Source of the DNA: Pseudomonas psychrophila
Lineage (GTDB): Bacteria; Pseudomonadota; Gammaproteobacteria; Pseudomonadales; Pseudomonadaceae
Assembly (NCBI RefSeq): GCF_001043005.1
Contig: NZ_JYKZ01000006.1
Coordinates: 186,001 to 250,000 of the forward strand
DNA length: 64,000 bases
Reading direction: 5' to 3'
Within the stretch, counting starts at the first letter, position 1. Each line of letters opens with the position of its first letter. Made by a program: the position numbers and the translations under genes. The notes beneath the pieces are model-generated. The model was not told the DNA's origin, did not search any database, and saw only the letters and a list, made by a program, of their open reading frames with translations. Below, piece by piece: positions 45,723-56,073 of the stretch.

Positions 45723-46960
45723 GGCTGTTCACCTTCCAGCTGAACTTCTTGCAGCAGCACGGCAAAGTCCTTGAGGGTTTGTTCGTCGGCTTCACTGCCG
45801 TAGTTTTCTTGCCAGGCGCGGCTGAACAGTTCCTGGGGTGTCAGTTGGTCCAGTTCGATCAGGCATGTGGCGTCGTCCGAGGCACCGCTGCCGCTGCCGG
45901 CATATTCGGCAGAGATGCGCACCAGGCGTACGGATTTACCCTGCAGGGCGGTTTCGATTTGTTGACGCAAATCGGGCTGCGGTTCGTCCAGTTTGACTCG
46001 CACTTCGAGCCAGGGCTGGCGCTGGGTATCGGCCAGCAGGTCGGTATCCGGCAGCCCGGCCAGCTGGGTGAGGATTTCAGCCAGGGGCAGCGGGCCAATG
46101 CGTTGCAGATTGACCGCGCGGGGGATCAGCAACGGTTCGACGCTGATCAGGGTTTCGCCCTCCAGTTTCACGTCGAGTATCTGGTGCTGGTAGCCGATTT
46201 CAGAGAACGACAACGGAATCGGTGAGCCGCAGTAGCGGATACGCTCTTCGCCGTTGACCCGTTGTGGTTTGTGCAAATGACCCAGGGCTACATAGCTGAT
46301 GCTCGGTCCGAACAGGCTGGCGGGCAGGGCTTCTGCGTTGCCGATGATCAGGCTGCGTTCGGAGTCTTCGGACACCGAACCGCCAGCCATATGGGCATGG
46401 CTGATGGCAATCAGGGCCTGGCCCGGCTTGCGTTTGACGTTGGCGGCCTCGATCAGCCACTCATGGACCTGGCCGATGCCGCGCAGGTAGTCATCACCCA
46501 GGTGCGCTCCCGTGACTTCAGCTGGGCGCAGAAAGGGCAGCGCCAGGCACCAGGCAGCGGTTTCGCCGCTGGCATCGGGTAAGGGGATCAGCAGGCGTTC
46601 GGCGTCGAGCTGGCCATCGTCCAGCCACAGCACCCGGCCCAGCGCATGGGTACGCAGACGCCGCATCAAGGGCGCCGGCAGTTCGATGCGCGAGCCGGAA
46701 TCGTGGTTGCCGGCAATCATCACGATGGTCAGTTTGGGCTGTTGCTCATGGGCGCTGACGATGAAGTCGTAGAGCCGTTCCTGGGCTTTTACCGGCGGAT
46801 TGACCGTGTCAAAGATATCCCCGGCAATCAGCAGCACGTCTGGCTGCTGTTCGTTGAGCTGTGTCAGTAGCCAGGCAAGAAAACAGGCGTGTTCGAAGTC
46901 GCGGTCCTGGCCATGGAGGTTTTGCCCCAGGTGCCAGTCGGAAGTGTGAAACAGGCGCAT
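45719..46960 (-). CDS. sbcD: SbcD, nuclease subunit of SbcCD
   Basis: Manganese-dependent 3'-5' exonuclease and hairpin endonuclease. The 413-residue protein shows metallophosphoesterase motifs in order: HTSDWHLGQ (residues 5-13), AGDIFD, AGNHDSGSR, SHAHMAGG and ALGHLHKPQ. The start is ATG 46960, which gives the usual MRLFHTSDWHLG; an upstream in-frame start adds ten poorly conserved residues. First gene after batD, 66 bases apart. Confidence 0.96.
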   Translation of the reverse strand: MRLFHTSDWHLGQNLHGQDRDFEHACFLAWLLTQLNEQQPDVLLIAGDIFDTVNPPVKAQERLYDFIVSAHEQQPKLTIVMIAGNHDSGSRIELPAPLMRRLRTHALGRVLWLDDGQLDAERLLIPLPDASGETAAWCLALPFLRPAEVTGAHLGDDYLRGIGQVHEWLIEAANVKRKPGQALIAISHAHMAGGSVSEDSERSLIIGNAEALPASLFGPSISYVALGHLHKPQRVNGEERIRYCGSPIPLSFSEIGYQHQILDVKLEGETLISVEPLLIPRAVNLQRIGPLPLAEILTQLAGLPDTDLLADTQRQPWLEVRVKLDEPQPDLRQQIETALQGKSVRLVRISAEYAGSGSGASDDATCLIELDQLTPQELFSRAWQENYGSEADEQTLKDFAVLLQEVQLEGEQP

Positions 46961-47026
46961 AACAGAATCCGTTTTAAAAGGGGTTGGCAACCCGCTCGCT
47001 CGTGCGGTCCTCGGGTTGCCTTGAAA

Positions 47027-48661
47027 TTATTTGGGGTAGAGCGGCGGCAGGCTGCTCGGCTCGCTGCCAGCGTCTTGTTCGCGCTCGGTGGCAGGAATGC
47101 TGCGAATGGCTTTCCACAGCTCTTCGCCTTGCCAGTACTGGCCGGTTTCGCTGTACAGCGCGCCGTTGAGCCCATCGAGGGCGTCAGACAGCAACACGAA
47201 ACGCGCCGCCATGTCGGCCAGGGTTTCGGGTTGTTGCCGTGCCCAGGCATCGAGCGCCTGGCGTGTGGCATGCGGATCGTTGGCAAGACAGGCGCGTTTA
47301 AGGTCGTCGAGCAGGGTGCGCGGGCTGGGCCCGGTTTGCGCCGCACGCAGGATCGCGGGTTGCCAGCGGGCACGCCACCACAAACCCAGACTCGCCAGGG
47401 TAGTGCAGGCCAGGAACAGGGTGCACAGCTGCCAGATCCATAGCGACGACTCTTCGCTCATGGCCGCCACGGAACCGCTGACAGGCGTGTCCACGGCAAG
47501 GTTGGGGTTGGCCGCCGCCAGTAAGGTGCGGGCGGGCAGGTAAGTACGCTCCAGGTGGTCTTCGTGGGTGTTCCACCACACCACCTCGACGGCGGGCAAT
47601 TCGATTTGGCCAACCCGTGTCGGCACCAGCGCCTCGCGCTCTTCGCGGCTGCCGATCAGGCCGTTTTCGGTGACTTGATTGCTCAACTGCGGCAAGTCTG
47701 GGTAGCGCCGCAAGCCGTTGACATCCGTGGCGGGCAGGGGCGGCAACTGGGCGCTGGACAGGCCTTCGGCCTTGAGGGTGAGGGTCCGGGTCAGAGAGTC
47801 CCCCACCAGCGTGTGGTCTGGCTCAGGGTTCCAGGTTTCGCTCATGCTCAGGCTGCGCGCGGGCAACCAAGGGGAATTGGGCGGATACGTCTCGGGCTTG
47901 GGCAGGACGGTCAACGGGATTTCGGTCGACGTCACGTGCAGCAGCTTTCCGGGCTTGGGCCCAAGGGGGGCGGGGGCCGTGGATTGCTGGCTGTCGACTT
48001 GTGTGGCGCTGAACGTCTGTGCCGGGATCATCAGCTCGCCGCTGCGCTGCGGATAAATACCGTAGCGGCGCTCGATCACGCCGTGGCGTACGCCGTTGAT
48101 CAGCTTTTCATAGGTGCGCGACTCACCCAGTTGCTCGACGACGGCGTCATCAATGTGCAAGGGGGTCAGGCTGCTGTCGTCGTAGAGCGCCACGGAATGG
48201 TAGACGCGCAGGGTCAGCAGGGCCTGGGCCTGCACGTAGACGCTGGGCTGATCCAGACTGACTTCGATAAATACCGGTGCCAGCTCGTTTTCGCTGGCCA
48301 CGCTCTGGGTCACAGTCAGGTTGATCGGCTGGCTGTGGTATTCACCGACGTGCAGCGCCGGAATGATCACGGTGCCGGTTTGTTTGGGCTGCAGGGTGAT
48401 GATCCAGCGGGTAGTGGCTTTGTTGTCGTCACTGAGACTGGTCAGTTGGTTGACCTGGCGCGTGCCGCGCACTTCGAACACGTTGTCCAGAGGCGTCAGG
48501 TCGGGCTTGCCAAACAGTGTGACGTCGTTGGACTCCAGTGTCAGCTCGACGGTTTCACCTGAGTTGAGCTGGTCTCGGTCAACGCTGGCAACCAATCCCC
48601 GGGCGTGCGCCGGCAAGGTCCAGCAACACAGCAAAAGAAGTAAAACGCAGAGGCGGTTCAT
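47027..48661 (-). CDS. batD: BatD-family protein
   Basis: A 544-residue precursor: signal peptide (LLLLLCCWTLPAHA), Ig-like beta-rich periplasmic domains (SVDRDQLNSGETVELTLES, and VYVQAQALLTLRVYHSVAL), then a membrane helix near 408-430 (WIWQLCTLFLACTTLASLGLW) and a cytoplasmic tail. BatD belongs to the Bat (Bacteroides aerotolerance) set controlled by MoxR and may scaffold the VWA proteins. Its start overlaps the BatB/C stop (ATGA). Confidence 0.9.
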   Translation of the reverse strand: MNRLCVLLLLLCCWTLPAHARGLVASVDRDQLNSGETVELTLESNDVTLFGKPDLTPLDNVFEVRGTRQVNQLTSLSDDNKATTRWIITLQPKQTGTVIIPALHVGEYHSQPINLTVTQSVASENELAPVFIEVSLDQPSVYVQAQALLTLRVYHSVALYDDSSLTPLHIDDAVVEQLGESRTYEKLINGVRHGVIERRYGIYPQRSGELMIPAQTFSATQVDSQQSTAPAPLGPKPGKLLHVTSTEIPLTVLPKPETYPPNSPWLPARSLSMSETWNPEPDHTLVGDSLTRTLTLKAEGLSSAQLPPLPATDVNGLRRYPDLPQLSNQVTENGLIGSREEREALVPTRVGQIELPAVEVVWWNTHEDHLERTYLPARTLLAAANPNLAVDTPVSGSVAAMSEESSLWIWQLCTLFLACTTLASLGLWWRARWQPAILRAAQTGPSPRTLLDDLKRACLANDPHATRQALDAWARQQPETLADMAARFVLLSDALDGLNGALYSETGQYWQGEELWKAIRSIPATEREQDAGSEPSSLPPLYPK

Positions 48662-50397
48662 TTAGGCGTGTCCTGATGTTGCTGCTGTTCGTACCAGAAT
48701 TTGCGGCGCAACAATTCGCTGGGGTTGTCGGGAATCTGTCTGAGCCATTGTTCCAGTGCCTGACGCTGTTCTTCGTCGGTCTGGTTGGCGGCCGGTGCGG
48801 GCGGGCGCGTGGTCTGTTCGTCACCGGGCTCATTGTCGGCTTCGGCTTCGGCGCCGGGGTTGAGGGGCTCGTCCGGGGGCGCCTCGGTGGTTGGGCTGGT
48901 AGCGGAGTTGTTGTCCTCATTTTGCCCGGTGGTACTGGACGCGCCCTGAGCGCTGGTGCTGAGCGGGGTTTGCGATTCGGCAGGCGCAGGAGGCGGCTCG
49001 GGGGTTTTTTCGGCCTCCGCCTGGGCCTGAGCACGCTGTTGTTCGAGTATTTGCTCGACGATGGCTTTGTTTTGCGCGGCGGCCTGAAGCTCGGGTTGCA
49101 GTTCGAGCGCTTGCTCATAGGCATCGATGGCGGCTTCGAGTTCGTCATTCATGGCCAGTGCATTGCCGCGATTATAGTGCGCGCTGGCGCTGTTGACCTC
49201 GGCAAATCGCAGGGCCGCTCCGGCATAGTCGCCTGCCTGATACAACGCCACTCCTTGCCAGAGAGGGTCGCTAAAGTGCTCGAGTGCTTGAAGTGGTTTT
49301 TTTTGCTGTAGCAGGCGCATGCCTTGTTGATCGGGACGCAGCCAGAGATCGCTAAAGCTCATGGCGTAGCCGGGCTGGGGCGCCAGTATCAACAGCAAGG
49401 GCAGGCAGAACAGCCAGCCACGCCGCCCGGCACAGGCCACCAGCAACAACAGCGGCAACAGCAACCAGTAACCCTGGTCAGCCCACGTGTCCAGATGCAG
49501 GGTCTGGCCGTCATCACGCAGGTGCTGCGGCCCGTCAAGCAGGCCCAGGCCACGCAAGTCGTTGTCATCCAGCCGTGCCTGACGATAGCGACCGTCCACA
49601 TCCAGGGCAAACGCCCGCAGGCTTGGGCTGTCCAGGCGGGGCAGGAGAATGGCGCCCTGATCGTCCTTGAGGAACTCCCCGCTTTCATCCACCACCGGGG
49701 AGCCTTCGCGGCTGCCCACTCCGAGAACCAACAGTTGCGGGGCATGGCCACTCAAGGCCTGGCGGATGCCGCTTCGCTCCTGATCGCTGAGCGAGGAGGT
49801 GATCAGCAACAAACGACCTTCGCCCAGTGCGCCCTGATCGAGCAGCTCAAGGGCCTTGGTGACCGCAAGATCTGCGCGATGGCCCGGTTGCGGCATGATC
49901 GACGGCTTGAGGGCTTCAAGCAGGTTGCGGCTGGTGGCCAGGTCATCGGACAGCGGCACCAGTGTGTGGGCACTGCCGGCGTAGACGATCACGGCGGTTT
50001 GCGCATCGGTACGGTTTTGCAGCAAGTCGTAGATCTTGCGGCGCGCCTGTTCCAGCCGGTTGGGCGAGCTGTCGGTGGCGAGCATGTGCGGGGTCAGTTC
50101 CAGCATGACGACCAGCGGGTCGGCGGGCTTTTGGGTGGACTGTTCGACCCTCTGCCAGCTGGGGCCCAGTAACGCCAGCAGGGCCAGCAGCCAGCCAAGC
50201 CCCAGGGCAATCCAGGGCAGCTTGCTGTTGCGGCCGTTGCCGCCGCTGAGCAGTACGCGATGAAAAGCGACCGGCAGGATCATCTGCCAGCGGCCTGCGC
50301 GTTTTTCACGGTGCCAGCGCTTCCATAGCAGCCATCCGAGCAGCGGCAGGACAAGCAGCCATTCGGGGCGAAACCAGTGGGGCCAGAGCGCGCTCAT
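48658..50397 (-). CDS. BatB/BatC-type VWA plus TPR membrane protein
   Basis: A 579-residue fusion. Two N-terminal helices (about 10-25 and 60-80) lead to a von Willebrand A domain (85-290), then two helices near 305-345, TPR repeats (about 365-450: ALYQAGDYAGAALRFAEVNS, NRGNALAMNDELEAAIDAY) and a Pro/Glu/Thr-rich tail (460-579). The MIDAS motif DxSxS is altered to LELTPHM, so metal binding is doubtful; BatA next door keeps it. BatB and BatC are separate genes in Bacteroides. Overlaps both neighbours by four bases. Confidence 0.9.
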   Translation of the reverse strand: MSALWPHWFRPEWLLVLPLLGWLLWKRWHREKRAGRWQMILPVAFHRVLLSGGNGRNSKLPWIALGLGWLLALLALLGPSWQRVEQSTQKPADPLVVMLELTPHMLATDSSPNRLEQARRKIYDLLQNRTDAQTAVIVYAGSAHTLVPLSDDLATSRNLLEALKPSIMPQPGHRADLAVTKALELLDQGALGEGRLLLITSSLSDQERSGIRQALSGHAPQLLVLGVGSREGSPVVDESGEFLKDDQGAILLPRLDSPSLRAFALDVDGRYRQARLDDNDLRGLGLLDGPQHLRDDGQTLHLDTWADQGYWLLLPLLLLVACAGRRGWLFCLPLLLILAPQPGYAMSFSDLWLRPDQQGMRLLQQKKPLQALEHFSDPLWQGVALYQAGDYAGAALRFAEVNSASAHYNRGNALAMNDELEAAIDAYEQALELQPELQAAAQNKAIVEQILEQQRAQAQAEAEKTPEPPPAPAESQTPLSTSAQGASSTTGQNEDNNSATSPTTEAPPDEPLNPGAEAEADNEPGDEQTTRPPAPAANQTDEEQRQALEQWLRQIPDNPSELLRRKFWYEQQQHQDTPK

Positions 50398-51467
50398 CGA
50401 CGCCTCCGCAAACGCAGGCGTTTGAGTCGTGCGCGCCAGTCAGGGTGCTGTTGCAGAAAATGGTCCTTGCTCAGCCAGCGTTGTACAGGGTTGTTGGGCC
50501 ACAGTTCACGGATCACCAACAGCACGCTCAGCAGCAGGGCCGCCGCCAATGGCCAGCTGTAGAGTGCCTGCGCCGGTCGCGCCTGGGTGGGCTGTTGGGC
50601 CACGGGCTCAAGCCGGTCGAGGGTGTCCTTGATGGCTGCCAGTTCGCCGCCGTCACGGGCGCGGAAGTATTGGCCACCGGTGATTTTGGCGATCTCTTCG
50701 AGCGCTGGCTCATCGAGGTCCACCCCGGGATTGATAGTGAACATGCCCTTGCTGCTGCTTTCTTCCGGGTCGGCTCCAATGCCGATCGGGTAGATTTTTA
50801 CGCCTTCCTCGGCGGCCAGGCGTGCAGCGGTCAGCGGGTCGATCTGACCGCCATTGTTGGCGCCATCGGTGATCAGGATCAGTACCCGGCTTTGTGCCGG
50901 GCGTTGGCGCAAGCGTTTGAGGGCCAGCCCAATGGCATCGCCGATGGCGGTGTTTTTACCGGCGATGCCGATGCGTGCCTCGTCGAGCCAGGTGCGCACG
51001 GTGCGCCGATCGAAGGTCAGGGGCGCTTGCAGGTAGGCCTGGCTGCCGAACAGGATCAGCCCCACACGGTCGCCTTCACGTTTTTCAAGAAAGTCCCCGA
51101 GCAGGCTTTTAACCAGATCGAGACGGCTGACGTCTTCGCCTTGCCATTGCATATCCGGGTAGTCCATCGAGCCCGAGACATCGACCGCAACCAGCAAATC
51201 ACGGCCGCTGGCGGCAATGGGCAGCGGCTCGCCCAGCCATTGCGGGCGGGCGGCGGTCAGCAGCAACAGCCAGAGCAGCATATAGGGGGTTTGCTGGCGC
51301 CACGAAGGCAGGGTGGCTCGCGCCTTGCGCCGGGCCAGTTCTTCGAGGTCGCCCAGAAAGCTGATCTGCAGCGCTGCCTCACCGCTGTCGGCGGCGGGCA
51401 GCACCAGGCGCATCAGCCAGGGCAGGGGCAGCAGGGCGAAGAGCCACGGCCAGGCAAATTCAAACAT
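50394..51467 (-). CDS. BatA-type VWA membrane protein
   Basis: A 357-residue protein with N-terminal helices (about 3-22 and 60-75), a VWA domain (about 90-290) with intact MIDAS VAVDVSGSMDYPDM, LILFGSQAYLQAPLTFD and LILITDGANNGG, and a C-terminal helix (WPLAAALLLSVLLVI). Periplasmic exposure and metal-dependent protein binding are likely. I use ATG 51467, eight bases inside the preceding gene; the upstream extension is Ser/Pro-rich and not conserved in the family. Confidence 0.9.
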   Translation of the reverse strand: MFEFAWPWLFALLPLPWLMRLVLPAADSGEAALQISFLGDLEELARRKARATLPSWRQQTPYMLLWLLLLTAARPQWLGEPLPIAASGRDLLVAVDVSGSMDYPDMQWQGEDVSRLDLVKSLLGDFLEKREGDRVGLILFGSQAYLQAPLTFDRRTVRTWLDEARIGIAGKNTAIGDAIGLALKRLRQRPAQSRVLILITDGANNGGQIDPLTAARLAAEEGVKIYPIGIGADPEESSSKGMFTINPGVDLDEPALEEIAKITGGQYFRARDGGELAAIKDTLDRLEPVAQQPTQARPAQALYSWPLAAALLLSVLLVIRELWPNNPVQRWLSKDHFLQQHPDWRARLKRLRLRRRR

Positions 51468-51954
51468 GTTTGCGAATCCAGGTTTCAACCGCTTGATTGA
51501 GCCCGGCGATGGCTTTGTCGTCGAGCTTGCACTCGGGCTTATAGGCGCCTTCAACCAGCACCATCCAGCGCGTCAATCCGGCAGCCGGGCAGCGGTTATC
51601 CAGGAATGCCAGCCACTTGCGGCCATTGAGTGTGTGGCTCTGGCTGTAGGGGTAGTGGTTGCGGCACAAACGCTTGAGCAGGCCGTTGAGCTGTTGCAAC
51701 CAGGCACCTGCGGGCGCACCGTCGTAAGGTTTCGGAAAACGCGCCAGTTCCTCGAGGGCCGCCAGGCGGACCGGGTCCAGAGGTTGCTCGGTACGGCCCG
51801 GCTGACGTTTGGCAGGCAGGTAGCGGCGTAACCACCACAGGCACCAGCCCAGTGCAGGCAGAACAATGAGCAGCAACCACCAGCCCGGGGCTGGCGGCCA
51901 AAGGCCAATCGCCGGAGGAGTGATCAAGGGCTGCAACTGTTCAAGTTCTTTCAT
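51460..51954 (-). CDS. DUF4381 membrane protein
   Basis: A 164-residue protein with one N-terminal helix (about 22-45, PAPGWWLLLIVLPALGWCLW) and a cytoplasmic domain with RLAALEELARFP and CRNHYPYSQSHTLNGRKWLAFLD. DUF4381 proteins occur only as accessory members of MoxR-DUF58-VWA clusters; biochemical role unknown. Starts by ATGA overlap with DUF58. Confidence 0.9.
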   Translation of the reverse strand: MKELEQLQPLITPPAIGLWPPAPGWWLLLIVLPALGWCLWWLRRYLPAKRQPGRTEQPLDPVRLAALEELARFPKPYDGAPAGAWLQQLNGLLKRLCRNHYPYSQSHTLNGRKWLAFLDNRCPAAGLTRWMVLVEGAYKPECKLDDKAIAGLNQAVETWIRKHV

Positions 51955-52895
51955 GAGGTTTTGCCGGGGCGTTTGGCGTTCAGGTATTCGCGCAGTTGTT
52001 CGACCATTTCACTTTGGGTGCTCAGGGGCATGAGCAACACACGCAGCTTTTGCGCCAGCAGTTCCCAGCGGGCAATACGGGCTTCGGCCTGGGCACGGTA
52101 GGCCTGGCGCAAATCATAATTGAGGGTGTCGAGTTCCAGTTGCGCGCCGCGCTCGGCAAAGCGCAACAGGCCGGCAGCGGGCAGGGCATGATCCAGCGGG
52201 TCGGACAGGGGCAGCAGGATCAAGTCGCAATGGCGCGACAGCAGGCTCAGTTGCTGCTCGGCGGCGTCGGTAAGCCCGCGCTCATCACAGATCACGATCA
52301 CCAAACTGCCGGGGCGTAGCACCTCGCGGGCACGGATCAGCGCCATGCCCAGTGCATCGCGGTCTGATTGCACTTCGGTGTGCAGGGACTGATTGACCCT
52401 CACCAGGCGGTTAAGCAGTTGCAGCAGGCTTTGTTTGCTACGCCGGGGTTTGATTTCATAGTGTTCGTGGTCGCCAAACACCAAACCCCCGACGCGGTCG
52501 TTGTGGCCCAGTGCGGCCCAGCCAATCAGGCTGGCAGCCTGGGCGGCGAGTACCGACTTGAACATCAATCCCGAACCGAAAAACAGCCGCCGGCTTTGTT
52601 CGGCGAGGATAAAGATCGGCCGTTCGCGTTCCTCATGGAACATTTTGGTGTGCGGTTCCTGGGTGCGCGCCGTCACGCGCCAGTCGATGGTGCGCACATC
52701 GTCCCCGGCCTGGTAGACCCGCACCTGATCGAAGTCGACCCCGCGCCCGCGTAATTTAGAGTGGTGCAACCCCACCAGCGGGCTGCGCTGGCTGGGGGAG
52801 GAGAACAGTTGCACTTCGCGTACCCGATTGCGCATCTCGATCAATTCGGCGAGTGTGACGCGGATGCCGGGTTCGGCGGGCAGGGGGTTGTTCAT
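51951..52895 (-). CDS. DUF58-domain protein
   Basis: A 314-residue protein of the MoxR-associated DUF58 family. Its signature is the block GRGVDFDQVRVYQAGDDVR, TIDWRVTARTQEPHTKMFHEE. It has an N-terminal helical region and a VWA-like C-terminal half (LVIVICDERGLTD). Likely a partner recruited by the MoxR ATPase. Three bases separate it from the MoxR gene. Confidence 0.92.
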   Translation of the reverse strand: MNNPLPAEPGIRVTLAELIEMRNRVREVQLFSSPSQRSPLVGLHHSKLRGRGVDFDQVRVYQAGDDVRTIDWRVTARTQEPHTKMFHEERERPIFILAEQSRRLFFGSGLMFKSVLAAQAASLIGWAALGHNDRVGGLVFGDHEHYEIKPRRSKQSLLQLLNRLVRVNQSLHTEVQSDRDALGMALIRAREVLRPGSLVIVICDERGLTDAAEQQLSLLSRHCDLILLPLSDPLDHALPAAGLLRFAERGAQLELDTLNYDLRQAYRAQAEARIARWELLAQKLRVLLMPLSTQSEMVEQLREYLNAKRPGKTS

Positions 52896-52898
52896 CGG

Positions 52899-53858
<960 letters not shown>

Positions 53859-54073
53859 CGATGACTGTTCCTGAAAAGGACACCGGCGGCGCAAGAATTA
53901 CACCGGGGCTGGGGGCGTTACTTTAATCCATTGAGGGTGCTGCGGACTAATGGCGGTGGGGCTTTTTATGGAAAAACCTGAAAAGCGCCGGGTTGTTGAG
54001 AATGGTGCTCATCTGCACGGGGACTTGAGGGGGCGCAGTGTCGTTAAATTGGGCGTCGATTAGACAAATTGTT

Positions 54074-54119
54074 TAACCGCAGAGTGAGCGCGGGCCTACT
54101 CTTTCCCACTCCGCGGTTA
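54074..54119. terminator. Imperfect inverted repeat at the lysR 3' end
   Basis: TAACCGCAGAGTGA and its 14-base partner (CCACTCCGCGGTTA, two mismatches) flank 18 bases. It includes the lysR stop codon. No T-run follows, so it may be a 3' structure and not a classical terminator. Confidence 0.35.
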
Positions 54120-55001
54120 GGCTAAGGGGGCGTGATTTTCTGCAAAATGCTCCGTCAACAGCGCAGCGAAGGCATCCCGTGGGCCGTGAAGACCGGTTTC
54201 GCTGTGCCAGAAAAACAGGTTGGGCATGGGCGCCAGTTCGGCAAAACGATAAGTGGTCAGATGGGCGGTGCCGTCAAAACGTTGCAGGATGCCCTCCGGC
54301 ACCAGTGCCAGCCCGGCACCTGCGCTGACGCAGCCAATGATGCTGCCCCAGTTAGCGTAATCAACGGTGTTGATTTCCAGTCGGTGCTCGGCCACCCAGT
54401 TCTCCAGTGCCGCGCGGTACGGGCAGCCAATAGGCCACATGAATACGGTGTGCCGATGCACGTCACCCAGCTGTGAAAGGGGCTCCAGTTCGGGGCTTGC
54501 GATCAGCACCAGTTGCTCGTGATACAGCGTTGTTCTGGACAGTTTGGGCAGGTCGATGCGGCCTGCAACCAGCACGCCGTCCAGACGGTGGTGCTTCACA
54601 TCATCAAGCAGTTGCTGCGACTTGCCGGTGACCAACTCCAGTGCCACTTGGGGGTAGCGTTTATGAAACTGCGCCAGTAGCGGCGGCAATCGCCCTGTAG
54701 CACAGGACTCGATTGCGCCGATTCGCAGGTTGCCGGTCGGCACGGCATGGGGCGCAACGGCACGTTTTGCCTGATCGACCAACGCCAGGATCTGCTCGCT
54801 GTAACCCAGAAATACCTGGCCCGCCGCACTGATGCATAACCCTCGTCCAGCGCGGGTGAAAAGCGCGGTCCCCAGTTCGCTTTCAAGCTGTTTGATGCGA
54901 GTGGTGATGTTGGAGGGCACGCAATGTAACTGCTGGGCGGCCAGTGCAATGCTGCCGCACTCGGCCACGGCCTTGACCATGCGCAACTGGCTTAGCTCCA
55001 T
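54117..55001 (-). CDS. LysR-family transcriptional regulator
   Basis: A 294-residue regulator. The winged HTH occupies residues 1-60 (LSQLRMVKAVAECGSIALAA, QQLHCVPSNITTRIKQLESELG, LFTRAGRG) and the rest is a periplasmic-binding-like effector domain (IGAIESCATGRLPPLLAQF). It is divergent from the EamA transporter, whose promoter it probably controls from the 103-base shared gap. Effector unknown. Confidence 0.93.
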   Translation of the reverse strand: MELSQLRMVKAVAECGSIALAAQQLHCVPSNITTRIKQLESELGTALFTRAGRGLCISAAGQVFLGYSEQILALVDQAKRAVAPHAVPTGNLRIGAIESCATGRLPPLLAQFHKRYPQVALELVTGKSQQLLDDVKHHRLDGVLVAGRIDLPKLSRTTLYHEQLVLIASPELEPLSQLGDVHRHTVFMWPIGCPYRAALENWVAEHRLEINTVDYANWGSIIGCVSAGAGLALVPEGILQRFDGTAHLTTYRFAELAPMPNLFFWHSETGLHGPRDAFAALLTEHFAENHAPLA

Positions 55002-55104
55002 TGTTCACTCCTGATGAATTCTGGGCTCTTTATATCTCACTTGTGGGTGGTTGCGAGCGCGATAAACACTGGATGCCACTTCATTTGACTTACAGGTCGT
55101 CAAC

Positions 55105-56073
55105 GTGTCGCTCCCGATCAAACTTGCCGCCGCGATGGCCGCTGTAGTGCTGTGCTGGGCCTATTCACCGATTGGTATCCATATTGGCCTGCAAAGTTAC
55201 TCGCCGGGACATCTGGCCTTGCTGCGCTTTTTAATCGCCTCGGCGTTTATGGCAGTGATTGCGCTGTGTATGGGCATCGGCCTGCCCCGGCTGCGGGACG
55301 TGCCGTGGCTGATGATGCTGGGTTTCTTTGCGGTGGTGCTGCATCACGTGGTGCTGAACATGGGGCAGCGTTGGGTCAGTCCCGGGGCCTCAAGTGTACT
55401 CGCGCAAACGGCGCCGCTGTTCAGTACGCTGATTGCGGCCCTGTTTCTCAAGGAGTCGGTGAGCCGCTGGCGCTGGTCGTGGGTAGCTGTGGGGCTGGCG
55501 GGTGTGTTGGTGGTCATCTGGGCCGACAAGGGGGTAGGGGAGTTCCGGCCTGAAGGGTTGTTGCTGTTGCTGGCCGCGCTGTCATGGAGCATCTATTTCG
55601 CGCTGCAAAAGCACTACTGCAATCGCTACAGCCCGCTGACCATTGTTTGCTACATGATTTGGGCCGGGACGCTGATGCTGTGTGTCTATTGGCCCGGGCT
55701 TAAGGAAGAGGTCCTGAATGCGCCGGCGCGGGTAAATGGGGCCGTTCTGCTTCTGGGATTGTTCCCCAGCGCTCTGGCGTATTTGTTGTGGGGCTATGTG
55801 CTGTCGCACACGCAGATCAGTCGATCGGTGGGGGTGATGTACTTGATTCCGCCGGTGGCCATGGTCATGGCGGCGTTGATCCTGGGCAGCAAGGTGTCGC
55901 CTGGGGTGTTGCTGGGTGCAGCGATTATTGTGGGCAGTGTGATTGCGATGAGCCGTGAGGGGGCCGCAACAGCAATTTCAGATACCCGTGGGCGAAAACT
56001 TGATTGCGATGCCGTGCGTAGCGACGTCATCGCGAGCAAGCCCGCTCCCACAGAAGCCGCTCACAGGCCGTAA
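55105..56073 (+). CDS. EamA/DMT-family transporter with a REP-encoded C-terminus
   Basis: A 322-residue inner-membrane exporter with ten helices in two EamA repeats (first AAVVLCWAYSPIGIHIGLQSY; second LLLLAALSWSIYFALQKHY). Substrate unknown. The GTG start has AGGT seven bases upstream. The last 30 residues are hydrophilic and out of family: residues about 309-316 (VIASKPAP) are translated from a REP element at 56029-56052. The ORF stop lies 12 bases inside the convergent amidohydrolase gene. Confidence 0.88.
   Translation: MSLPIKLAAAMAAVVLCWAYSPIGIHIGLQSYSPGHLALLRFLIASAFMAVIALCMGIGLPRLRDVPWLMMLGFFAVVLHHVVLNMGQRWVSPGASSVLAQTAPLFSTLIAALFLKESVSRWRWSWVAVGLAGVLVVIWADKGVGEFRPEGLLLLLAALSWSIYFALQKHYCNRYSPLTIVCYMIWAGTLMLCVYWPGLKEEVLNAPARVNGAVLLLGLFPSALAYLLWGYVLSHTQISRSVGVMYLIPPVAMVMAALILGSKVSPGVLLGAAIIVGSVIAMSREGAATAISDTRGRKLDCDAVRSDVIASKPAPTEAAHRP
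56029..56052. repeat. REP unit inside the EamA coding end
   Basis: One REP (core GAGCAAGCCCGCTC) is read through in frame as the transporter's C-terminal tail. Confidence 0.85.

Noticed and set aside
44370..45743. 457-codon plus-strand frame within sbcC
   Set aside because: Antisense shadow of the coiled-coil gene; no domain identified.
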